64,000 bases of DNA from Curvibacter sp. CHRR-16 (GCF_018474005.1 NZ_JAHCSH010000004.1:248001-312000); one strand, 5' to 3'. Numbered from the stretch's first letter, positions 25,581-37,117 are shown. Numbers and translations are program-made. Notes: generated from the sequence alone by a model not told the origin.

Positions 25581-26228
25581 TCAGCGCTTAAGGCGCAGGC
25601 CTACCAAAAACGTTTCAGCCGAGCGATCGCGCGATGCTTTGGGCTTGATGGTTTTGACCGTCACAAAAGCATCCTTGAAGCGCTGCACCAGGCTGTTGTA
25701 GCTGCTGCCATGGAACACTTTGGCGACCAAGGCCCCTTCGGGCTTCATATGATTTTGTGCAAAATCGATGGCCAATTCGATCAAATACTCCACCCGTGCG
25801 GCATCGGCTGAAGCGATCCCTGACAAGTTGGGGGCCATATCCGACACCACCACATCGGGTTGACGGCCTGCCAAGGCGGTTTGCAAAGCGCTTAGCGTGG
25901 CATCTTCCCGAAAGTCGCCCTGAATAAAAGCAACCCCTTCAATAGGCTCCATAGGAAGCAAGTCCAAGCCGATGATGGCGCCATTGAGATCGCCCACTGC
26001 CGCCCCACTGGGCGACAAACGACGCCGCACATACTGGCTCCAGGCACCGGGCGCACAGCCCAAATCCACCACCACATGGCCGGGTTGTATGAGGTGCAGT
26101 GTCTCGTCTATTTCTTTGAGTTTGTAGGCGGCGCGGGCTCGGTAGCCCTCTTTATTGGCCAGTTTGACCCACGGATCGTTGAGATGGTCATGTATCCAGG
26201 CACGGTTTACTTTGCTGCTCTTTTTCAT
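25581..26228 (-). CDS. rlmE: 23S rRNA (uridine-2'-O) methyltransferase RlmE
   Basis: A 215-residue SAM-dependent methyltransferase (FtsJ/RrmJ) that modifies U2552 of 23S rRNA in the ribosomal A loop. The SAM motif [15 protein letters not shown] and the fragments [26 protein letters not shown] and [11 protein letters not shown], together with the catalytic lysines they hold, are canonical. The frame runs on upstream, but the ATG at 26228 starts the family N-terminus ([12 protein letters not shown]). It is divergent from yhbY with only 18 bases between the starts. A hairpin AAGCCC-TCAG-GGGCTT (25526-25541) lies between it and ftsH. Confidence 0.96.
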   Translation of the reverse strand: MKKSSKVNRAWIHDHLNDPWVKLANKEGYRARAAYKLKEIDETLHLIQPGHVVVDLGCAPGAWSQYVRRRLSPSGAAVGDLNGAIIGLDLLPMEPIEGVAFIQGDFREDATLSALQTALAGRQPDVVVSDMAPNLSGIASADAARVEYLIELAIDFAQNHMKPEGALVAKVFHGSSYNSLVQRFKDAFVTVKTIKPKASRDRSAETFLVGLRLKR

Positions 26229-26246
26229 TGCGCCGATAATACCGCC

Positions 26247-26723
26247 ATGCCTGCAATACAACTTACCCCCGCACAACGCAAAGAACACCGCTCTGCCGCC
26301 CACCACCTTGACCCCGTTGTCATGATTGGTAGCGACGGCCTGACCCCCGGTGTACAAAAAGAAATCGATGCGGCACTCAATGCCCACGGCCTGATCAAGG
26401 TACGTGTGTTTTCCGATGATCGCAGCGAACGCGAACAACTATTTGCCACACTGGCAGAAGCGCTCAATGCAGCCCCCATTCAACACATTGGCAAACTGCT
26501 GGTGTTTTGGCGTCCGCTCCCAGTCAAAGAAAAGTCAGCCGACGAAGACCGCAAGGCTGGCCCACGCGATGTGAAGGTGCTGAAATTTGGCAAAGCCGGA
26601 CAACGCCCCGAGGTGAAAATGCTGCGCGTACTGGGCAACCAACGCCTAACCGCCGGGGGCAAGGTCAAACGCGCGAAAACCCGTGGCCCCGTGAGCGCGA
26701 AAAAACGCAACCAAGGCGACTAA
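26247..26723 (+). CDS. yhbY: YhbY-family CRM-domain RNA-binding protein
   Basis: A 158-residue protein with an N-terminal CRM domain ([35 protein letters not shown]) that binds pre-50S ribosomal subunits in E. coli. It has a lysine/arginine-rich C-terminal tail (about residues 100-158) longer than in the 97-residue E. coli protein. The start at 26247 matches the family N-terminus. It is one of very few plus-strand genes in the central 30 kb, and its neighbour rlmE also acts on the large ribosomal subunit. Confidence 0.92.
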   Translation: MPAIQLTPAQRKEHRSAAHHLDPVVMIGSDGLTPGVQKEIDAALNAHGLIKVRVFSDDRSEREQLFATLAEALNAAPIQHIGKLLVFWRPLPVKEKSADEDRKAGPRDVKVLKFGKAGQRPEVKMLRVLGNQRLTAGGKVKRAKTRGPVSAKKRNQGD

Positions 26724-26768
26724 GCCCGTCTATTGATAGACACACACAGTGCGGTGCGCGTGTACAAG

Positions 26769-27182
26769 TTACGCGCTGCTGCGCTGGCGAAGACACAAGC
26801 ACCACACGCCCAAAGCACACAGGGCGTGCAACACATACAGACCCGACCCCACGCCATGCCATAGCGCAAGGTTGTCACGGGCCACGATACGCGGCGCTAC
26901 CGCCAACTCAACCAGCAAATTGGCTAGCAAGCCAGTCACTATCAAAAGTGTAGCAAGCCCAGCTTTGTCCATGAGCTCTGCAGCCTTATTGGCCTGAATA
27001 AGCAGCAAGAGCGCCACTGCACAGACAGCAGCCACTGCCGTTTCCCCGCTAAAAAGATGGGCAGCCAGATTGCCTGCAATCGCCGGACTGGGCGCATGGC
27101 GAAACAGCAGCGGCACCATCCCAGCTACTGTGGCCAAACTGAAGAACCATGCCGCTGCGAACCAAGGAGTGAGCCGCTGCAT
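26769..27182 (-). CDS. DUF4149 membrane protein
   Basis: A 137-residue inner-membrane protein with four hydrophobic segments. The fragments GNLAAHLFSGETAVA, LMDKAGLATLLIVTG and LWHGVGSGLYVLHALCAL resemble the DUF4149 family of beta-proteobacteria, which has no known function. An AGGA lies 6 bases before the ATG at 27182; a TTG at 27185 is a poorer choice. It sits 9 bases downstream of greA, so it is probably cotranscribed. In related genomes it occupies the same place between greA and yhbY. Confidence 0.75.
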   Translation of the reverse strand: MQRLTPWFAAAWFFSLATVAGMVPLLFRHAPSPAIAGNLAAHLFSGETAVAAVCAVALLLLIQANKAAELMDKAGLATLLIVTGLLANLLVELAVAPRIVARDNLALWHGVGSGLYVLHALCALGVWCLCLRQRSSA

Positions 27183-27191
27183 CAAGATTCC

Positions 27192-27668
27192 TTAGACGTA
27201 ATGCACCGCCACGATTTCGTAGGTGCGCTCACCACCGGGTGCATGCACCACCGCAGTATCGCCCTCTTCTTTGCCAATCAAGGCACGGGCAATGGGCGAG
27301 CTGATGTTGATAAGGCCCAACTTGAGATCAGCCTCGTCTTCGCCCACGATTTGGTATTTGACGCGCTCACCCGTTTCGTCATCTTCGAGTTCGACTGTGG
27401 CACCAAACACCACGCGACCATCGGCGTGCAAGCTACTGGGGTCAATCACTTGCGCAACCGACAGTTTGCCCTCAATTTCTTGAATACGGCCTTCGACAAA
27501 GGCTTGGCGATCTTTGGCGGCATCGTAGTCTGCGTTTTCACTCAGATCGCCTTGCGCACGGGCCTCTGCAATCGCTTGGATAACGGCGGGGCGCTCCACG
27601 GTTTTGAGCTGGTGCAGTTCAGCTTTGAGTAACTCTGCACCCCGTTTGGTAATGGGAAAAGTAGACAT
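27192..27668 (-). CDS. greA: Transcription elongation factor GreA
   Basis: A 158-residue factor that enters the RNA polymerase secondary channel and stimulates cleavage of backtracked RNA. The N-terminal coiled coil starts [17 protein letters not shown] and carries [20 protein letters not shown] at its tip, with the acidic residues needed for cleavage. The C-terminal FKBP-like domain ends in [16 protein letters not shown]. The length equals E. coli GreA. The ATG at 27668 is used; the frame continues upstream without family similarity. Confidence 0.97.
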   Translation of the reverse strand: MSTFPITKRGAELLKAELHQLKTVERPAVIQAIAEARAQGDLSENADYDAAKDRQAFVEGRIQEIEGKLSVAQVIDPSSLHADGRVVFGATVELEDDETGERVKYQIVGEDEADLKLGLINISSPIARALIGKEEGDTAVVHAPGGERTYEIVAVHYV

Positions 27669-27702
27669 AGGTGTTGAATCGAAAATGGACGCGATTATGC
27701 CC

Positions 27703-30234
27703 TCAGCATCCACACCGAGGGGGCAATTGCACCGGCAAAGCAGCGCACTGTTCGGCTGGTAAAGGCTTGCTGTAGAAGTAGCCTTGGGCCATTTCACAAC
27801 CGTGCTCACGCAAAAAGGCTGCTTGCTCTGCCGTTTCCACGCCTTCAGCCACAACGTCTTTGTTCAGCGCATTGGCCATGAGAAGGATTGCCTTGACCAG
27901 TTCGGCATGTTCTTGGGAATGCATCAGAGTTTGGATAAAACTGCGATCAATTTTCAGGGTGTCAATGGGGAAGCGGGCCAGATAACTCAAAGAAGAGTAA
28001 CCCGTCCCAAAATCGTCAATCGCAATGGTGAACCCCATTTTGCGCAGCGCCAGCAGGGTTTGCAAAACCACTTCATCGTCGGCCAGCAACAAGCCTTCGG
28101 TGATCTCCAACTCTATCCATTGCGCAACGCATTGGGTTTCCTCCAGGATGGAGGCAATGCGCAGCTCAAGACCTTGCTGCTGGAATTGGCGTGGTGACAA
28201 ATTAATAGCAATTTTGTGCTTGGGATAGCCCGGACGCAGGTTCAAGCGCACCGCCATCGTGCAAGCTTGCCGCAGCACCCATTCCCCCAACTCATGGATC
28301 AGCCCCAACTCTTCGGCCAAACTGATGAACTGGGTTGGGGAAACCATCCCGTGCACGGGGTGGTGCCAGCGCAGCAAGGCTTCGGAACCGACCAGCCTAT
28401 CGCCAGCCAAAGCGACTTTGGGTTGGTAATGAACCTCCATCTCTTTGCGCAGCAACGCGTTGCGCAAATCCATTTCCATGGCCAAGCGCTCTTGGGCTTG
28501 GGCGGTCATTTCGCGTGAGTAAAAGCGCATGGAATTGCGCCCCGCGCGTTTGGCTGCATACATGGCCGAATCTGCGTATTGCAGCAATACACCGGGGTCA
28601 CGGCTGTCGATGGGAAATTGCGCAATACCGATGCTGCAATTGACGTAGACCTGTTTGCCATCGAGCACAAAACAATTGCGGAACTGCTGCAATATGCCGT
28701 ATCCCACATTATTCAACTCCAGTGGGCAAGACACCTCAGGGATAAGCAAAATGAACTCATCTCCACCCAACCGTGCCACCGTGGCATGCTCTCCTACACA
28801 CTGCACCAGACGATGCGCTGCCTGCTTGAGCAGTGCATCACCTGCCGCGTGCCCCATGGTGTCATTAATCGCCTTGAACTGATCCATATCGACCATGAGC
28901 ACGGCAGCCAAACGATCGTCATGGACGCGGCTCTGCACCATGTAGTTCAAGCGCTCATGCAACAAAGCGCGATTGGGCAGTCCTGTCAAACCATCGTAGA
29001 AAGCCATTTGGTGAATGCGTTCACGCGATGCCTGCAACTCGCTAATATCGCGCGCGACCAAAAGTGCCGTCTCCAAAACACCCGCGTCATTGAATTCCGG
29101 ACTGATGTGAACCAAAAAGTAGACTGTTTGCCCATTATGAGCAGGTCGCTTCCATTCAAACTGGACAGACTCTCGGGTGCTAAATACCCGCTTTAATTGC
29201 TCTTCCAATTCGAAAGCATGGGGTGTAGAACCGTACCGATCGGTTGGCGTAGCCCCCAATAAAGGCAGCTGACTATCCCGCATCTCGCTGTGCAACACTT
29301 TGTTGGCAAACACACAACGCAGACTCTTGTCATAGCGAACGATCACATCGCCAGTGTTGTCCATCAATGTGCGCAACTCCTGCTCACGCTGCTGGAGTTC
29401 TAGCTCCGCCAAGCGTCTGTCACTGATGTTGAGGGAAAAAATGGTCACCCCAATCACACAGCCTTGGGTATCGCAGACGGGGGACCAAAAACCACGTCGA
29501 TACTCACGCGTATGCTGTGCATGACCGTATTCATCCTCAACAACCAAGGACTCGCCCATCAACACGCGTTGGATTTTTTGGCAAAAGTCTTCACGCTCAC
29601 TCGCATCTTGCACGACATCTAGCATGGAGGTACCCAAAGCAATAGCTGATTGCCCCCATAACAGCTGCTGTGTAAGTTGGAACTGGTGGTTAAAGGCCAT
29701 CAACCGATAATCCCGATCCACAGCGAATACCACTACATCCGATGAACTTTCTAGCACCGCTTGCAGCAAGGTTGTTTGCTGCTGGTATGCACTGGTCAGC
29801 GCCCCTTCTGTGGCGCAATTGAATGCCGTGATGTTCGGTAGCAAACATCCGTGCCAGACACCGTTTTTTGTCAACGCCATATCGACTCGCCATGACTTAC
29901 CGTCTATGGCGCGAAGAGGCATGCAGCTGATAGTGTTTCCGCGCACCATTTGTTGTTTCAGCACGCGAGCGTCCTCTGGATCAAATACAGCCCACCATGC
30001 CCTGGCACTGCAGCCTAGCGCATCCGCTTGCAATCCATAGTGGCTCAAAAACTCTCCGCAAGCCCACTGTATTTGGCCGGCATCTGAGCCAACTTGTATG
30101 CGCAAAGCAAAAAACAAACCCTCGATTGAAGGAAGACTGTGGGCCATTTCTGCATAGTCAGGTATGGCCTCCGGCAGTAAGGCGCTGTCAAATAACGATG
30201 CTGACGAAATCATGCGCACAACAGAAGGTAGCAA
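27703..30234 (-). CDS. PAS-GGDEF-EAL cyclic-di-GMP signalling protein
   Basis: An 843-residue cytoplasmic protein with no transmembrane segment. The N-terminal region (about 1-150) is unrecognised. Two or three PAS-like domains follow ([20 protein letters not shown] and [19 protein letters not shown] start two of them). A GGDEF domain has an intact active site ([11 protein letters not shown]), and an EAL domain has [20 protein letters not shown] and DDFGTGYSS. Both catalytic domains look complete, so it could make or break c-di-GMP; which dominates is unknown. It lies upstream of greA on the same strand. The start at 30234 has no good Shine-Dalgarno, and ATG at 30213 is an alternative. Confidence 0.9.
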   Translation of the reverse strand: MLPSVVRMISSASLFDSALLPEAIPDYAEMAHSLPSIEGLFFALRIQVGSDAGQIQWACGEFLSHYGLQADALGCSARAWWAVFDPEDARVLKQQMVRGNTISCMPLRAIDGKSWRVDMALTKNGVWHGCLLPNITAFNCATEGALTSAYQQQTTLLQAVLESSSDVVVFAVDRDYRLMAFNHQFQLTQQLLWGQSAIALGTSMLDVVQDASEREDFCQKIQRVLMGESLVVEDEYGHAQHTREYRRGFWSPVCDTQGCVIGVTIFSLNISDRRLAELELQQREQELRTLMDNTGDVIVRYDKSLRCVFANKVLHSEMRDSQLPLLGATPTDRYGSTPHAFELEEQLKRVFSTRESVQFEWKRPAHNGQTVYFLVHISPEFNDAGVLETALLVARDISELQASRERIHQMAFYDGLTGLPNRALLHERLNYMVQSRVHDDRLAAVLMVDMDQFKAINDTMGHAAGDALLKQAAHRLVQCVGEHATVARLGGDEFILLIPEVSCPLELNNVGYGILQQFRNCFVLDGKQVYVNCSIGIAQFPIDSRDPGVLLQYADSAMYAAKRAGRNSMRFYSREMTAQAQERLAMEMDLRNALLRKEMEVHYQPKVALAGDRLVGSEALLRWHHPVHGMVSPTQFISLAEELGLIHELGEWVLRQACTMAVRLNLRPGYPKHKIAINLSPRQFQQQGLELRIASILEETQCVAQWIELEITEGLLLADDEVVLQTLLALRKMGFTIAIDDFGTGYSSLSYLARFPIDTLKIDRSFIQTLMHSQEHAELVKAILLMANALNKDVVAEGVETAEQAAFLREHGCEMAQGYFYSKPLPAEQCAALPVQLPPRCGC

Positions 30235-30305
30235 ACATTACAAAACCCAAAGGATACGCTGTAAATCATCGTGCATTTGGATAAATTTAATGTGACAGCC
30301 TTGTG

Positions 30306-30330
30306 AAAAAATAAGGGGCCACATGGCCCC
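30306..30330 (-). terminator. Rho-independent terminator of the car operon
   Basis: Read on the minus strand, GGGGCC and GGCCCC (within 30315-30330) form a stem with a short ATGT loop, followed by TTATTTTTT. It lies 24 bases after the carB stop. The remaining bases up to the PAS-GGDEF-EAL gene show nothing else. Confidence 0.85.
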
Positions 30331-30353
30331 TATTGACGCAGTATTGATGGGAA

Positions 30354-33300
30354 TCAAACGCTGACAAGCTGTGCATGCATCTCTTGCACCGAGATCACAT
30401 CCAATTTGTCCAAGTACTGCATACCCTCCACCGCAGCTTCTGCACCGGCGATGGTAGTAAAGGTCGTCACACGGGCTTGCAAAGCCGAGGTGCGAATGGC
30501 GCGCGAATCGGCAATCGCGTTGCGGCGCTCTTCCACGGTGTTGATGACCAGTGCGATTTCCTCGTTCTTGATCATGTCCACAATGTGGGGGCGGCCTTCG
30601 GTCACCTTGTTGACCACTTGGCATGGCACGCCTGCAGCTTGGATGGCAGCAGCCGTTCCCTTAGTAGCCAGCACCTCAAAGCCTTGTTTGACCAGACCAC
30701 GTGCCACTTCCACTGCACGGGGCTTGTCGCTGTTCTTGACGGTCAAGAAGGCCTTGCCGGAGCGGGGCAACTTGGTGCCAGCACCCAGTTGCGACTTCAC
30801 AAAAGCTTCGCCGAAGGTCTTGCCCACCCCCATGACTTCGCCCGTGGACTTCATCTCGGGGCCGAGGATAGTGTCCACTCCGGGGAATTTGACGAAAGGG
30901 AAGACCGCCTCTTTGACACTGTAGTAAGGCGGAGTGACTTCCTTGGTCACGCCCTGCTCGACCAATGTCTGCCCTGCCATGCAGCGTGCAGCCACCTTGG
31001 CCAATGGGATGCCTGTGGCCTTGGACACATAGGGCACTGTGCGGCTGGCGCGGGGATTGACTTCCAGCACGTAAATGATGTCTTTGCCATCGATTTGCTG
31101 AATAGCGAACTGCACATTCATCAAGCCCACCACGCTCAATGCCCCTGCCATGGCGGCAGACTGGCGTTTGAGCTCGGCCACGGTGTCTGCGCGCAAGCTA
31201 AAGGGGGGCAAGGAACAAGCCGAGTCACCAGAGTGCACGCCTGCTTGTTCGATGTGCTCCATCACGCCGCCAATCAGGGTGGCGCCGTTTTTGTCGCGGA
31301 TGCAGTCCACATCGCATTCGATGGCGTCGTTCAAGAAGCGATCCAACAACACGGGGCTGTCGTTGCTCACCTTGACGGCTTCGCGCATGTAGCGCTCCAA
31401 ATCACGCTGCTCGTGCACGATTTCCATAGCGCGGCCACCGAGCACATAGCTGGGGCGCACCACCAAGGGGTAACCCAAGGCAGCGGCTTTTTCCAGTGCT
31501 TCGGATTCGGTACGGGCTGTCGCATTGGGCGGCTGGCGCAGACCCAGGTCATGCAACAGCTTTTGGAAACGCTCACGGTCTTCGGCCGCGTCAATCATGT
31601 CGGGCGTTGTGCCGATGATTGGCACGCCTTCGGCTTCCAAACCCAGTGCGAGTTTGAGCGGCGTCTGGCCACCGTACTGGACGATAACGCCCACGGGTTT
31701 TTCTTTGTCCACGATTTCAAGCACGTCTTCGAGCGTCAGCGGCTCGAAGTACAGACGATCGCTGGTGTCGTAGTCGGTAGACACAGTCTCGGGGTTGCAG
31801 TTGACCATGATGGTCTCGTAGCCGTCTTCGCGCATCGCCAACGCCGCATGCACACAGCAGTAGTCGAACTCAATGCCCTGGCCAATGCGGTTGGGGCCAC
31901 CGCCCAACACCATGATTTTTTTCTTGTCCGTCGGTGCGGCTTCGCACTCCGCACCATCGGTCTCGTAGGTCGAGTACATGTAGGCGGTGTTGGTCGCGAA
32001 CTCAGCAGCGCAGGTATCGACGCGCTTGTACACAGGGCGCACGCCCAAAGCGCGGCGCTTCTCGCGCACAGCCTTGTCGGAGGTCTTGAACTGACGGGCC
32101 AAACGGCGGTCTGAGAAACCCTTTTGCTTGAGTGCACGCAGGGTGGCGGCGTCAATTTTGTCCAAGGTGGAACCGCTGGCAGGCTGGGGCAAGCGCTCGA
32201 TTTCGAGTTCCAGCTTGACGATCTGCTCGATCTGCACCAAGAACCATTTGTCGATCTTGGTCAGCGCGTGCACTTCGTCCACGCTCATGCCTTGGGCAAA
32301 GGCATCGCCCACGTACCAGATGCGCTCAGGGCCGGGCTCACCCAGCTCTTTTTCCAGCACCTCGCGGTCTTGGGTTTTTTCGTTCATGCCATCCACACCC
32401 ACTTCCAAACCGCGCAAGGCTTTCTGGAAAGATTCTTGGAAGGTGCGGCCCATGGCCATGACTTCACCCACCGACTTCATCTGAGTCGTGAGGCGGCTGT
32501 CGGCGGTGGGGAATTTCTCGAACGCAAAGCGTGGAATCTTGGTGACCACGTAGTCGATGGAGGGCTCGAAGGATGCGGGTGTTGCACCGCCAGTGATGTC
32601 GTTGCGCAGCTCGTCCAATGTGTAACCCACCGCCAGCTTGGCTGCCACCTTGGCGATCGGGAAGCCCGTTGCCTTGGAGGCCAGCGCAGAGGAACGGCTC
32701 ACGCGTGGGTTCATCTCAATCACGATCATGCGGCCATCAGCGGGGTTGATGGAGAACTGCACGTTGGAGCCACCCGTATCCACACCGATTTCACGCAGCA
32801 CCGCCAAGGAGGCGTTGCGCATGATTTGGTATTCCTTGTCGGTCAGCGTCTGGGCGGGGGCCACGGTGATGGAGTCGCCAGTGTGCACGCCCATGGGATC
32901 CAAGTTCTCGATGGAGCAGACGATGATGCAGTTGTCCGCCTTGTCGCGCACCACTTCCATCTCGTACTCTTTCCAGCCTACGAGCGACTCTTCGATCAGC
33001 AGCTCATTGGTGGGCGATGCTTCCAAACCGCGCTTGCAGATGGTCTCGAATTCTTCCGCGTTGTAGGCGATACCACCACCCGTGCCACCCAAGGTGAAGC
33101 TGGGGCGGATGACGGTGGGAAAGCCCACGCTCTTTTGCACTGCCCAGGCTTCGTCCATGCTGTGGGCGATGCCTGAACGAGCGGAACCCAGACCAATTTT
33201 GGTCATGGCTTCTTTGAACTTCTGACGGTCTTCAGCCTTGTCGATCACATCGGGCTTGGCACCGATCAACTCGACGGGCTTGCCGGTGGTTGCACCCGTG

Positions 33301-33632
33301 TATTTGTCCAGCACGCCGTTGTTCCACAAGTCCAGCGCGCAGTTGAGCGCGGTCTGCCCGCCCATGGTGGGCAAGATGGCATCGGGGCGCTCTTTGGCGA
33401 TGATTTTTTCGACGGTCTGCCAAGTGATGGGCTCGATGTAGGTCACATCGGCTGTGGCAGGGTCGGTCATGATCGTGGCAGGGTTGCTGTTGATCAGGAT
33501 GACTTTGTAGCCCTCTTCGCGCAAGGCCTTGCAGGCTTGCACGCCGGAGTAGTCGAACTCGCAAGCTTGGCCAATGATGATGGGGCCTGCGCCGATGATG
33601 AGGATGCTTTGTATGTCGGTACGTTTTGGCAT
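30354..33632 (-). CDS. carB: Carbamoyl-phosphate synthase large subunit
   Basis: A 1092-residue subunit that makes carbamoyl phosphate from bicarbonate, ATP and ammonia delivered by CarA, feeding arginine and pyrimidine synthesis. The two homologous ATP-grasp halves are visible: [20 protein letters not shown] at the start and [19 protein letters not shown] at mid-protein. [17 protein letters not shown] in the first half and [17 protein letters not shown] in the second are matching loops. The C-terminal MGS-like allosteric domain includes [20 protein letters not shown]. It is slightly longer than the E. coli protein (1073). It is separated from carA by a leuE-like gene. Confidence 0.98.
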   Translation of the reverse strand: MPKRTDIQSILIIGAGPIIIGQACEFDYSGVQACKALREEGYKVILINSNPATIMTDPATADVTYIEPITWQTVEKIIAKERPDAILPTMGGQTALNCALDLWNNGVLDKYTGATTGKPVELIGAKPDVIDKAEDRQKFKEAMTKIGLGSARSGIAHSMDEAWAVQKSVGFPTVIRPSFTLGGTGGGIAYNAEEFETICKRGLEASPTNELLIEESLVGWKEYEMEVVRDKADNCIIVCSIENLDPMGVHTGDSITVAPAQTLTDKEYQIMRNASLAVLREIGVDTGGSNVQFSINPADGRMIVIEMNPRVSRSSALASKATGFPIAKVAAKLAVGYTLDELRNDITGGATPASFEPSIDYVVTKIPRFAFEKFPTADSRLTTQMKSVGEVMAMGRTFQESFQKALRGLEVGVDGMNEKTQDREVLEKELGEPGPERIWYVGDAFAQGMSVDEVHALTKIDKWFLVQIEQIVKLELEIERLPQPASGSTLDKIDAATLRALKQKGFSDRRLARQFKTSDKAVREKRRALGVRPVYKRVDTCAAEFATNTAYMYSTYETDGAECEAAPTDKKKIMVLGGGPNRIGQGIEFDYCCVHAALAMREDGYETIMVNCNPETVSTDYDTSDRLYFEPLTLEDVLEIVDKEKPVGVIVQYGGQTPLKLALGLEAEGVPIIGTTPDMIDAAEDRERFQKLLHDLGLRQPPNATARTESEALEKAAALGYPLVVRPSYVLGGRAMEIVHEQRDLERYMREAVKVSNDSPVLLDRFLNDAIECDVDCIRDKNGATLIGGVMEHIEQAGVHSGDSACSLPPFSLRADTVAELKRQSAAMAGALSVVGLMNVQFAIQQIDGKDIIYVLEVNPRASRTVPYVSKATGIPLAKVAARCMAGQTLVEQGVTKEVTPPYYSVKEAVFPFVKFPGVDTILGPEMKSTGEVMGVGKTFGEAFVKSQLGAGTKLPRSGKAFLTVKNSDKPRAVEVARGLVKQGFEVLATKGTAAAIQAAGVPCQVVNKVTEGRPHIVDMIKNEEIALVINTVEERRNAIADSRAIRTSALQARVTTFTTIAGAEAAVEGMQYLDKLDVISVQEMHAQLVSV

Positions 33633-33657
33633 AACTACTCTCGCGGATAAAGCTTAT

Positions 33658-34323
33658 TCAATGCAAACTGGCCGTGGCCAGCTTGGCCCCGAACCACAAA
33701 AACAAACCACCCACCGCTGCAGACAGCGCAGCAGACAGGCGTTGGCGTCGCCCAAAGCCTTGTGCCAAACGGGCACCGGCCAGAATCAGGGCGGACAGAT
33801 AGAGAAAGCTCAGCACCATGACGATGCCAGCCAGAATCAAAAACGGAACCCAAGGCTGCTCGTAAGTGGGATCAATGAACTGCACAAAGAACGACAGCAA
33901 AAACAAAATCGCCTTGGGATTGAGCAAACTGATGAGGAGCGCACGGCGAAAGGGTTGCTGCATTTGAGGAGCCAGCACAGGCGCCTGTTCATCCACCTGC
34001 ATGGCTCGCGGCGCACGCCACTTGGCCCATGCACCGCGCAGCAACTGCAAGCCTACCCAGCCCAGATAGGCAGCGCCAGCGTACTTGACCACCATGAACA
34101 GCAGTTCATGGGTGTGCAACAGCCCGGCAGCACCTAGCCCCACCAAGGCTAGCAAGATGGAGTCGCCCAAAAAAACGCCGCATGCGGCCTGGTAACCCGG
34201 GCGCACACCGCGCCCCGTGGCGACCGACAGCACATACAAGGAGTTAGGCCCCGGCAACAAAATGATGCCTATAGCCCCTACCAAGTAGGTGACGATGTCG
34301 GTGACGCCGTACCAGCTACTCAT
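33658..34323 (-). CDS. leuE: LeuE-like amino acid exporter (LysE family)
   Basis: A 221-residue six-segment membrane exporter. The N-terminus [18 protein letters not shown] is the family signature, followed by [16 protein letters not shown] and [18 protein letters not shown]. The overall pattern is closest to E. coli LeuE, which exports leucine and analogues. It sits between carA and carB: its ATG overlaps the carA stop by 4 bases, and carB starts 25 bases after its stop. It must therefore be expressed with carbamoyl-phosphate synthase. An arginine-pathway or pyrimidine-pathway substrate is conceivable, but nothing in the sequence proves it. Confidence 0.8.
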   Translation of the reverse strand: MSSWYGVTDIVTYLVGAIGIILLPGPNSLYVLSVATGRGVRPGYQAACGVFLGDSILLALVGLGAAGLLHTHELLFMVVKYAGAAYLGWVGLQLLRGAWAKWRAPRAMQVDEQAPVLAPQMQQPFRRALLISLLNPKAILFLLSFFVQFIDPTYEQPWVPFLILAGIVMVLSFLYLSALILAGARLAQGFGRRQRLSAALSAAVGGLFLWFGAKLATASLH

Positions 34324-35486
34324 GCGCGCGCTTCCATCAGTTTCACAAAACGGTCGAACAGATAACCGATGTCCTGCGGGCCTGGAGACGCTTCGGGGTG
34401 GCCTTGGAAGCTGAAGGCTGGTTTATCGGTCAACTCGATGCCTTGCAGCGTGCCGTCAAACAAGCTGACGTGTGTGGGGCGCACATTGGCAGGCAAGGTT
34501 TTCTCGTCCACTGCAAAACCGTGGTTTTGGCTGGTGATGGCCACTTGCCCGGTTTGCAGATCTTTCACAGGGTGGTTGGCACCGTGGTGGCCAAACTTCA
34601 TCTTGAAGGTCTTGGCACCACTGGCCAGCGCCATGATTTGGTGGCCCAAGCAGATACCGAAAGTGGGGATGTCTTTGGCCAAGAATTCGCGCGTTGCGGC
34701 AATGGCGTAATCGCAAGGCTCTGGATCGCCAGGGCCGTTGGAGAGGAATACCCCGTTGGGGTTGAGGGCCAACACGTCCTGCGCAGGGGTTTGTGCAGGC
34801 ACCACGGTGACCTTGCAGCCGCGCTCAGCCAGCATGCGCAGAATATTGTGCTTGACGCCAAAGTCGTACGCCACCACATGGAAGCGGGGCGACGCTTGCT
34901 CGCCATAGCCACTGCCCAGTTTCCACTCGGTTTGCGTCCAGCTGGCGCGCTCTGTGCGCGACACGACCTTGGCCAGGTCTTGGCCCGCCATGCTGGGAGC
35001 AGCCTTGGCGGCGGCCACGGCTTTGTCCACGTCCGCACTGGTCACACTGGCGCCAGCAGACAAGGTCATGATGCAGCCATTTTGTGCACCATGGGTGCGC
35101 AGGTGGCGTGTCAGTGCACGGGTGTCGATGTTCGCAATCGCCACGCAGTGCTGTGCCACCAAATACTCGCTCAGGGTTTGCGTGCTGCGGAAGTTGGAGG
35201 CCACCAGCGGCAGGTCACGGATGATGAGACCGGCGGCAAAAACGCGGCGAGACTCCACGTCTTCCGGGTTAACGCCGTAGTTGCCGATATGGGGGTAAGT
35301 GAGGGTGACGATCTGCTGGCAGTAGCTGGGATCGGTCAGGATTTCCTGATAGCCGGTGATAGAGGTGTTGAACACCACTTCACCCACGGTGGAGCCTGCT
35401 GCTCCGATGGAATTGCCAACATAGACCGTGCCGTCAGCGAGCGCCAGAATGGCGGTTGGGTGATTTCCCTTGAGCGACAAAAGCAC
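34320..35486 (-). CDS. carA: Carbamoyl-phosphate synthase small subunit
   Basis: A 388-residue glutaminase subunit. The N-terminal half begins [20 protein letters not shown]. The C-terminal class I glutamine amidotransferase domain carries the cysteine nucleophile in [10 protein letters not shown] and the catalytic His/Glu in [12 protein letters not shown] prefer a GTG start at 35486, which has GGAGA about 6 bases upstream and matches the usual short N-terminus (LLSLKG..). An upstream in-frame ATG at 35528 would add 14 residues without family similarity. The stop overlaps the next gene (leuE-like) by 4 bases. Confidence 0.95.
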   Translation of the reverse strand: MLLSLKGNHPTAILALADGTVYVGNSIGAAGSTVGEVVFNTSITGYQEILTDPSYCQQIVTLTYPHIGNYGVNPEDVESRRVFAAGLIIRDLPLVASNFRSTQTLSEYLVAQHCVAIANIDTRALTRHLRTHGAQNGCIMTLSAGASVTSADVDKAVAAAKAAPSMAGQDLAKVVSRTERASWTQTEWKLGSGYGEQASPRFHVVAYDFGVKHNILRMLAERGCKVTVVPAQTPAQDVLALNPNGVFLSNGPGDPEPCDYAIAATREFLAKDIPTFGICLGHQIMALASGAKTFKMKFGHHGANHPVKDLQTGQVAITSQNHGFAVDEKTLPANVRPTHVSLFDGTLQGIELTDKPAFSFQGHPEASPGPQDIGYLFDRFVKLMEARA

Positions 35487-35609
35487 AGTTTTCTCCGAAT
35501 GGGTTGAGGGATACCCCTTCGCGCTCAAGATGCTCTCTTGGCGGATGCTGCTCTAGGAGGAAATGGGACTTGATGCGGCGGGGTGGAACTGCTTTCAGAA
35601 AAGCCTCTC

Positions 35610-35615
35610 ATTATA
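35610..35615 (-). promoter_or_regulatory. Consensus -10 element upstream of carA
   Basis: A perfect TATAAT is found on the minus strand in the roughly 200-base gap before carA. No good -35 lies 16-18 bases upstream. The predicted leader is about 115 nt. No arginine box or pyrimidine attenuator was recognised, so regulation remains open. Confidence 0.5.
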
Positions 35616-35645
35616 GCGCGGCTTGCATAGCAACCATATGCAAAC

Positions 35646-35661
35646 GGCGCATTGAAGCGCC
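35646..35661. terminator. Hairpin after the rRNA methyltransferase gene
   Basis: GGCGC-ATTGAA-GCGCC is a short inverted repeat 26 bases after the stop of the TrmH-family gene. A T-rich loop lies in an overlapping alternative stem. It could end the long rpsB-to-trmH gene chain, but no proper T tract follows, so the call is weak. Confidence 0.35.
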
Positions 35662-35687
35662 AAAAAGCAGCGCTTCCAGCAGCACCA

Positions 35688-36455
35688 TTAGCGCGCCAAA
35701 CTGCTCGCGTACAAGCAAATCGCTGCGGCAGCCGCCACATTGAGCGACTCTTCACCCCCGGGTTGGGGAATGCTGGCGAAATAACGGGCTTGCGCCATCA
35801 AGCTATCGCTAACGCCCTGCCCTTCGTGGCCCATTACCCATGCGCAGGGATGGGGCAGTTGCAGGTCAGGCAGCGACACGCCTTGGTGCGAACTGGTCAC
35901 TACCAGCGGCACTTGCAAAGCAGCCACCGCGCTGGCATCAACACCCTCGACCAAATGCAGGCCAAAGTGCGCCCCCATGCCAGCGCGCACCACTTTGCCA
36001 CCCCACAGGGCAGCAGTCCCCTTGAGCGCCAGCACTTGAACAAAACCAAAGGCTGCTGCGCTGCGCAGAATGGAACCAACATTGCCCGCATCTTGCACGC
36101 GGTCCAGCACAACCGTGGCCACACCGGCTTGCACGCTGTGCTCAGCAGGCAGTTGCAACACAAAACCGACCTTGGCAGGAGACTCCAAGCCGCTGATGTC
36201 GCGAAACAGCACATCAGGAATTACTACAGTTTTGATAGCACGCTCAGCCCACTGGGCGGGCGCTAGCGGCCAAAACGACTCCGAATACACCGCCACCGCT
36301 GGCTGCACACCACGCGCTAGGGCGGCAGAACACAAATGGTCGCCCTCTACCCACACGCGCCCCGTATGCCGATAAGCCGTATTGTCTTGTGCGAGTTTGC
36401 GCAGCTCTTTGAGCAATGGGTTGTCCCGCGATTGGATGAAAGTGGCTTGTGTCAT
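35688..36455 (-). CDS. TrmH/SpoU-family RNA 2'-O-methyltransferase
   Basis: A 255-residue SPOUT methyltransferase. The N-terminal substrate-binding part starts [20 protein letters not shown], with VWVEGDHL after it, as in RlmB-like rRNA methyltransferases. The knotted SAM-binding domain shows motif 1 in [20 protein letters not shown], motif 2 in [10 protein letters not shown], and motif 3 in [19 protein letters not shown]. The target nucleotide is unknown. The ATG at 36455 overlaps the rnhB stop (ATGA). It is the last gene of the rpsB-lpx chain. It contains one copy of an 18-bp repeat also present in lpxB. Confidence 0.9.
   Translation of the reverse strand: MTQATFIQSRDNPLLKELRKLAQDNTAYRHTGRVWVEGDHLCSAALARGVQPAVAVYSESFWPLAPAQWAERAIKTVVIPDVLFRDISGLESPAKVGFVLQLPAEHSVQAGVATVVLDRVQDAGNVGSILRSAAAFGFVQVLALKGTAALWGGKVVRAGMGAHFGLHLVEGVDASAVAALQVPLVVTSSHQGVSLPDLQLPHPCAWVMGHEGQGVSDSLMAQARYFASIPQPGGEESLNVAAAAAICLYASSLAR
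36223..36240 (-). repeat. 18-bp intragenic repeat, copy 1 (in the TrmH-family gene)
   Basis: The plus strand reads ACTACAGTTTTGATAGCA. It matches copy 2 in lpxB at 16 of 18 positions. Read in the gene's frame it encodes A-I-K-T-V-V, the same frame as copy 2. Confidence 0.6.
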
Positions 36456-37117
36456 GCTGTAGTGGTGGTTGGCGCAACATGCATTTGGGCATAAGCGGCG
36501 GTTACCGGGGCAAAACTGCGCCGGTGCTCTGGACAAGGGCCCAAGCGCTGCAAAGCATCCATGTGGGCTGCGGTACCGTAGCCTTTGTGCTCGGCAAAAC
36601 CATAGCCAGGATATTGCAACTCCAACTCTTGGCACCAGCGGTCTCGCGTCACTTTGGCCAAAATGGATGCCGCCGAAATAGCGGGCACCAAGGCATCACC
36701 TTTGACGATGGCTTCGGCCAACACATCGAGCGTGGGAAGGCGATTGCCATCGACCAAAACCCGGGTGGGCTTAAGGCGCAGGCCTTCCACGGCCCTGCGC
36801 ATGGCCAGCATAGTGGCGTGCAAGATGTTGAGCTGGTCTATTTCTTCTACCGTGGCCATAGCCACCGAGCAGCACAGCGCTTTGGCACGAATCTCGTCAT
36901 ACAAGCGTTCGCGTTTGGCGGAGGTGAGTTTTTTGGAATCGGCCAAACCCACAATGGGGTTTTGATCGTCCAAGATCACTGCGGCGGCCATTACCGGCCC
37001 AACCAGTGGGCCGCGCCCCGCTTCGTCTACTCCAGCCATCAAGCCCGGCGTGTCCCAGCATAGTGCTTGCTGTGGATTGGCTGCCAAACGAACCCGACTG
37101 GCGGCAGGCTTAACCAC
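36452..37117 (-). CDS. rnhB: Ribonuclease HII
   Basis: A 221-residue nuclease that removes ribonucleotides from DNA and RNA from RNA/DNA hybrids. The catalytic motifs [26 protein letters not shown] and KVTRDRW are intact. The in-frame ATG at 37228 lies deep inside lpxB and gives a cysteine-rich non-family leader. The GTG at 37117 has GGAG 7 bases upstream and overlaps the lpxB stop by 8 bases, so I choose it; ATG 37039 would begin at the first active-site strand and is too short. It is translationally coupled to lpxB and to the next gene. Confidence 0.93.
   Translation of the reverse strand: MVKPAASRVRLAANPQQALCWDTPGLMAGVDEAGRGPLVGPVMAAAVILDDQNPIVGLADSKKLTSAKRERLYDEIRAKALCCSVAMATVEEIDQLNILHATMLAMRRAVEGLRLKPTRVLVDGNRLPTLDVLAEAIVKGDALVPAISAASILAKVTRDRWCQELELQYPGYGFAEHKGYGTAAHMDALQRLGPCPEHRRSFAPVTAAYAQMHVAPTTTTA

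Noticed and set aside
30375..33176. Long plus-strand frames opposite carB (579 and 350 codons)
   Set aside because: Same reason: full overlap with carB and no motif of their own.
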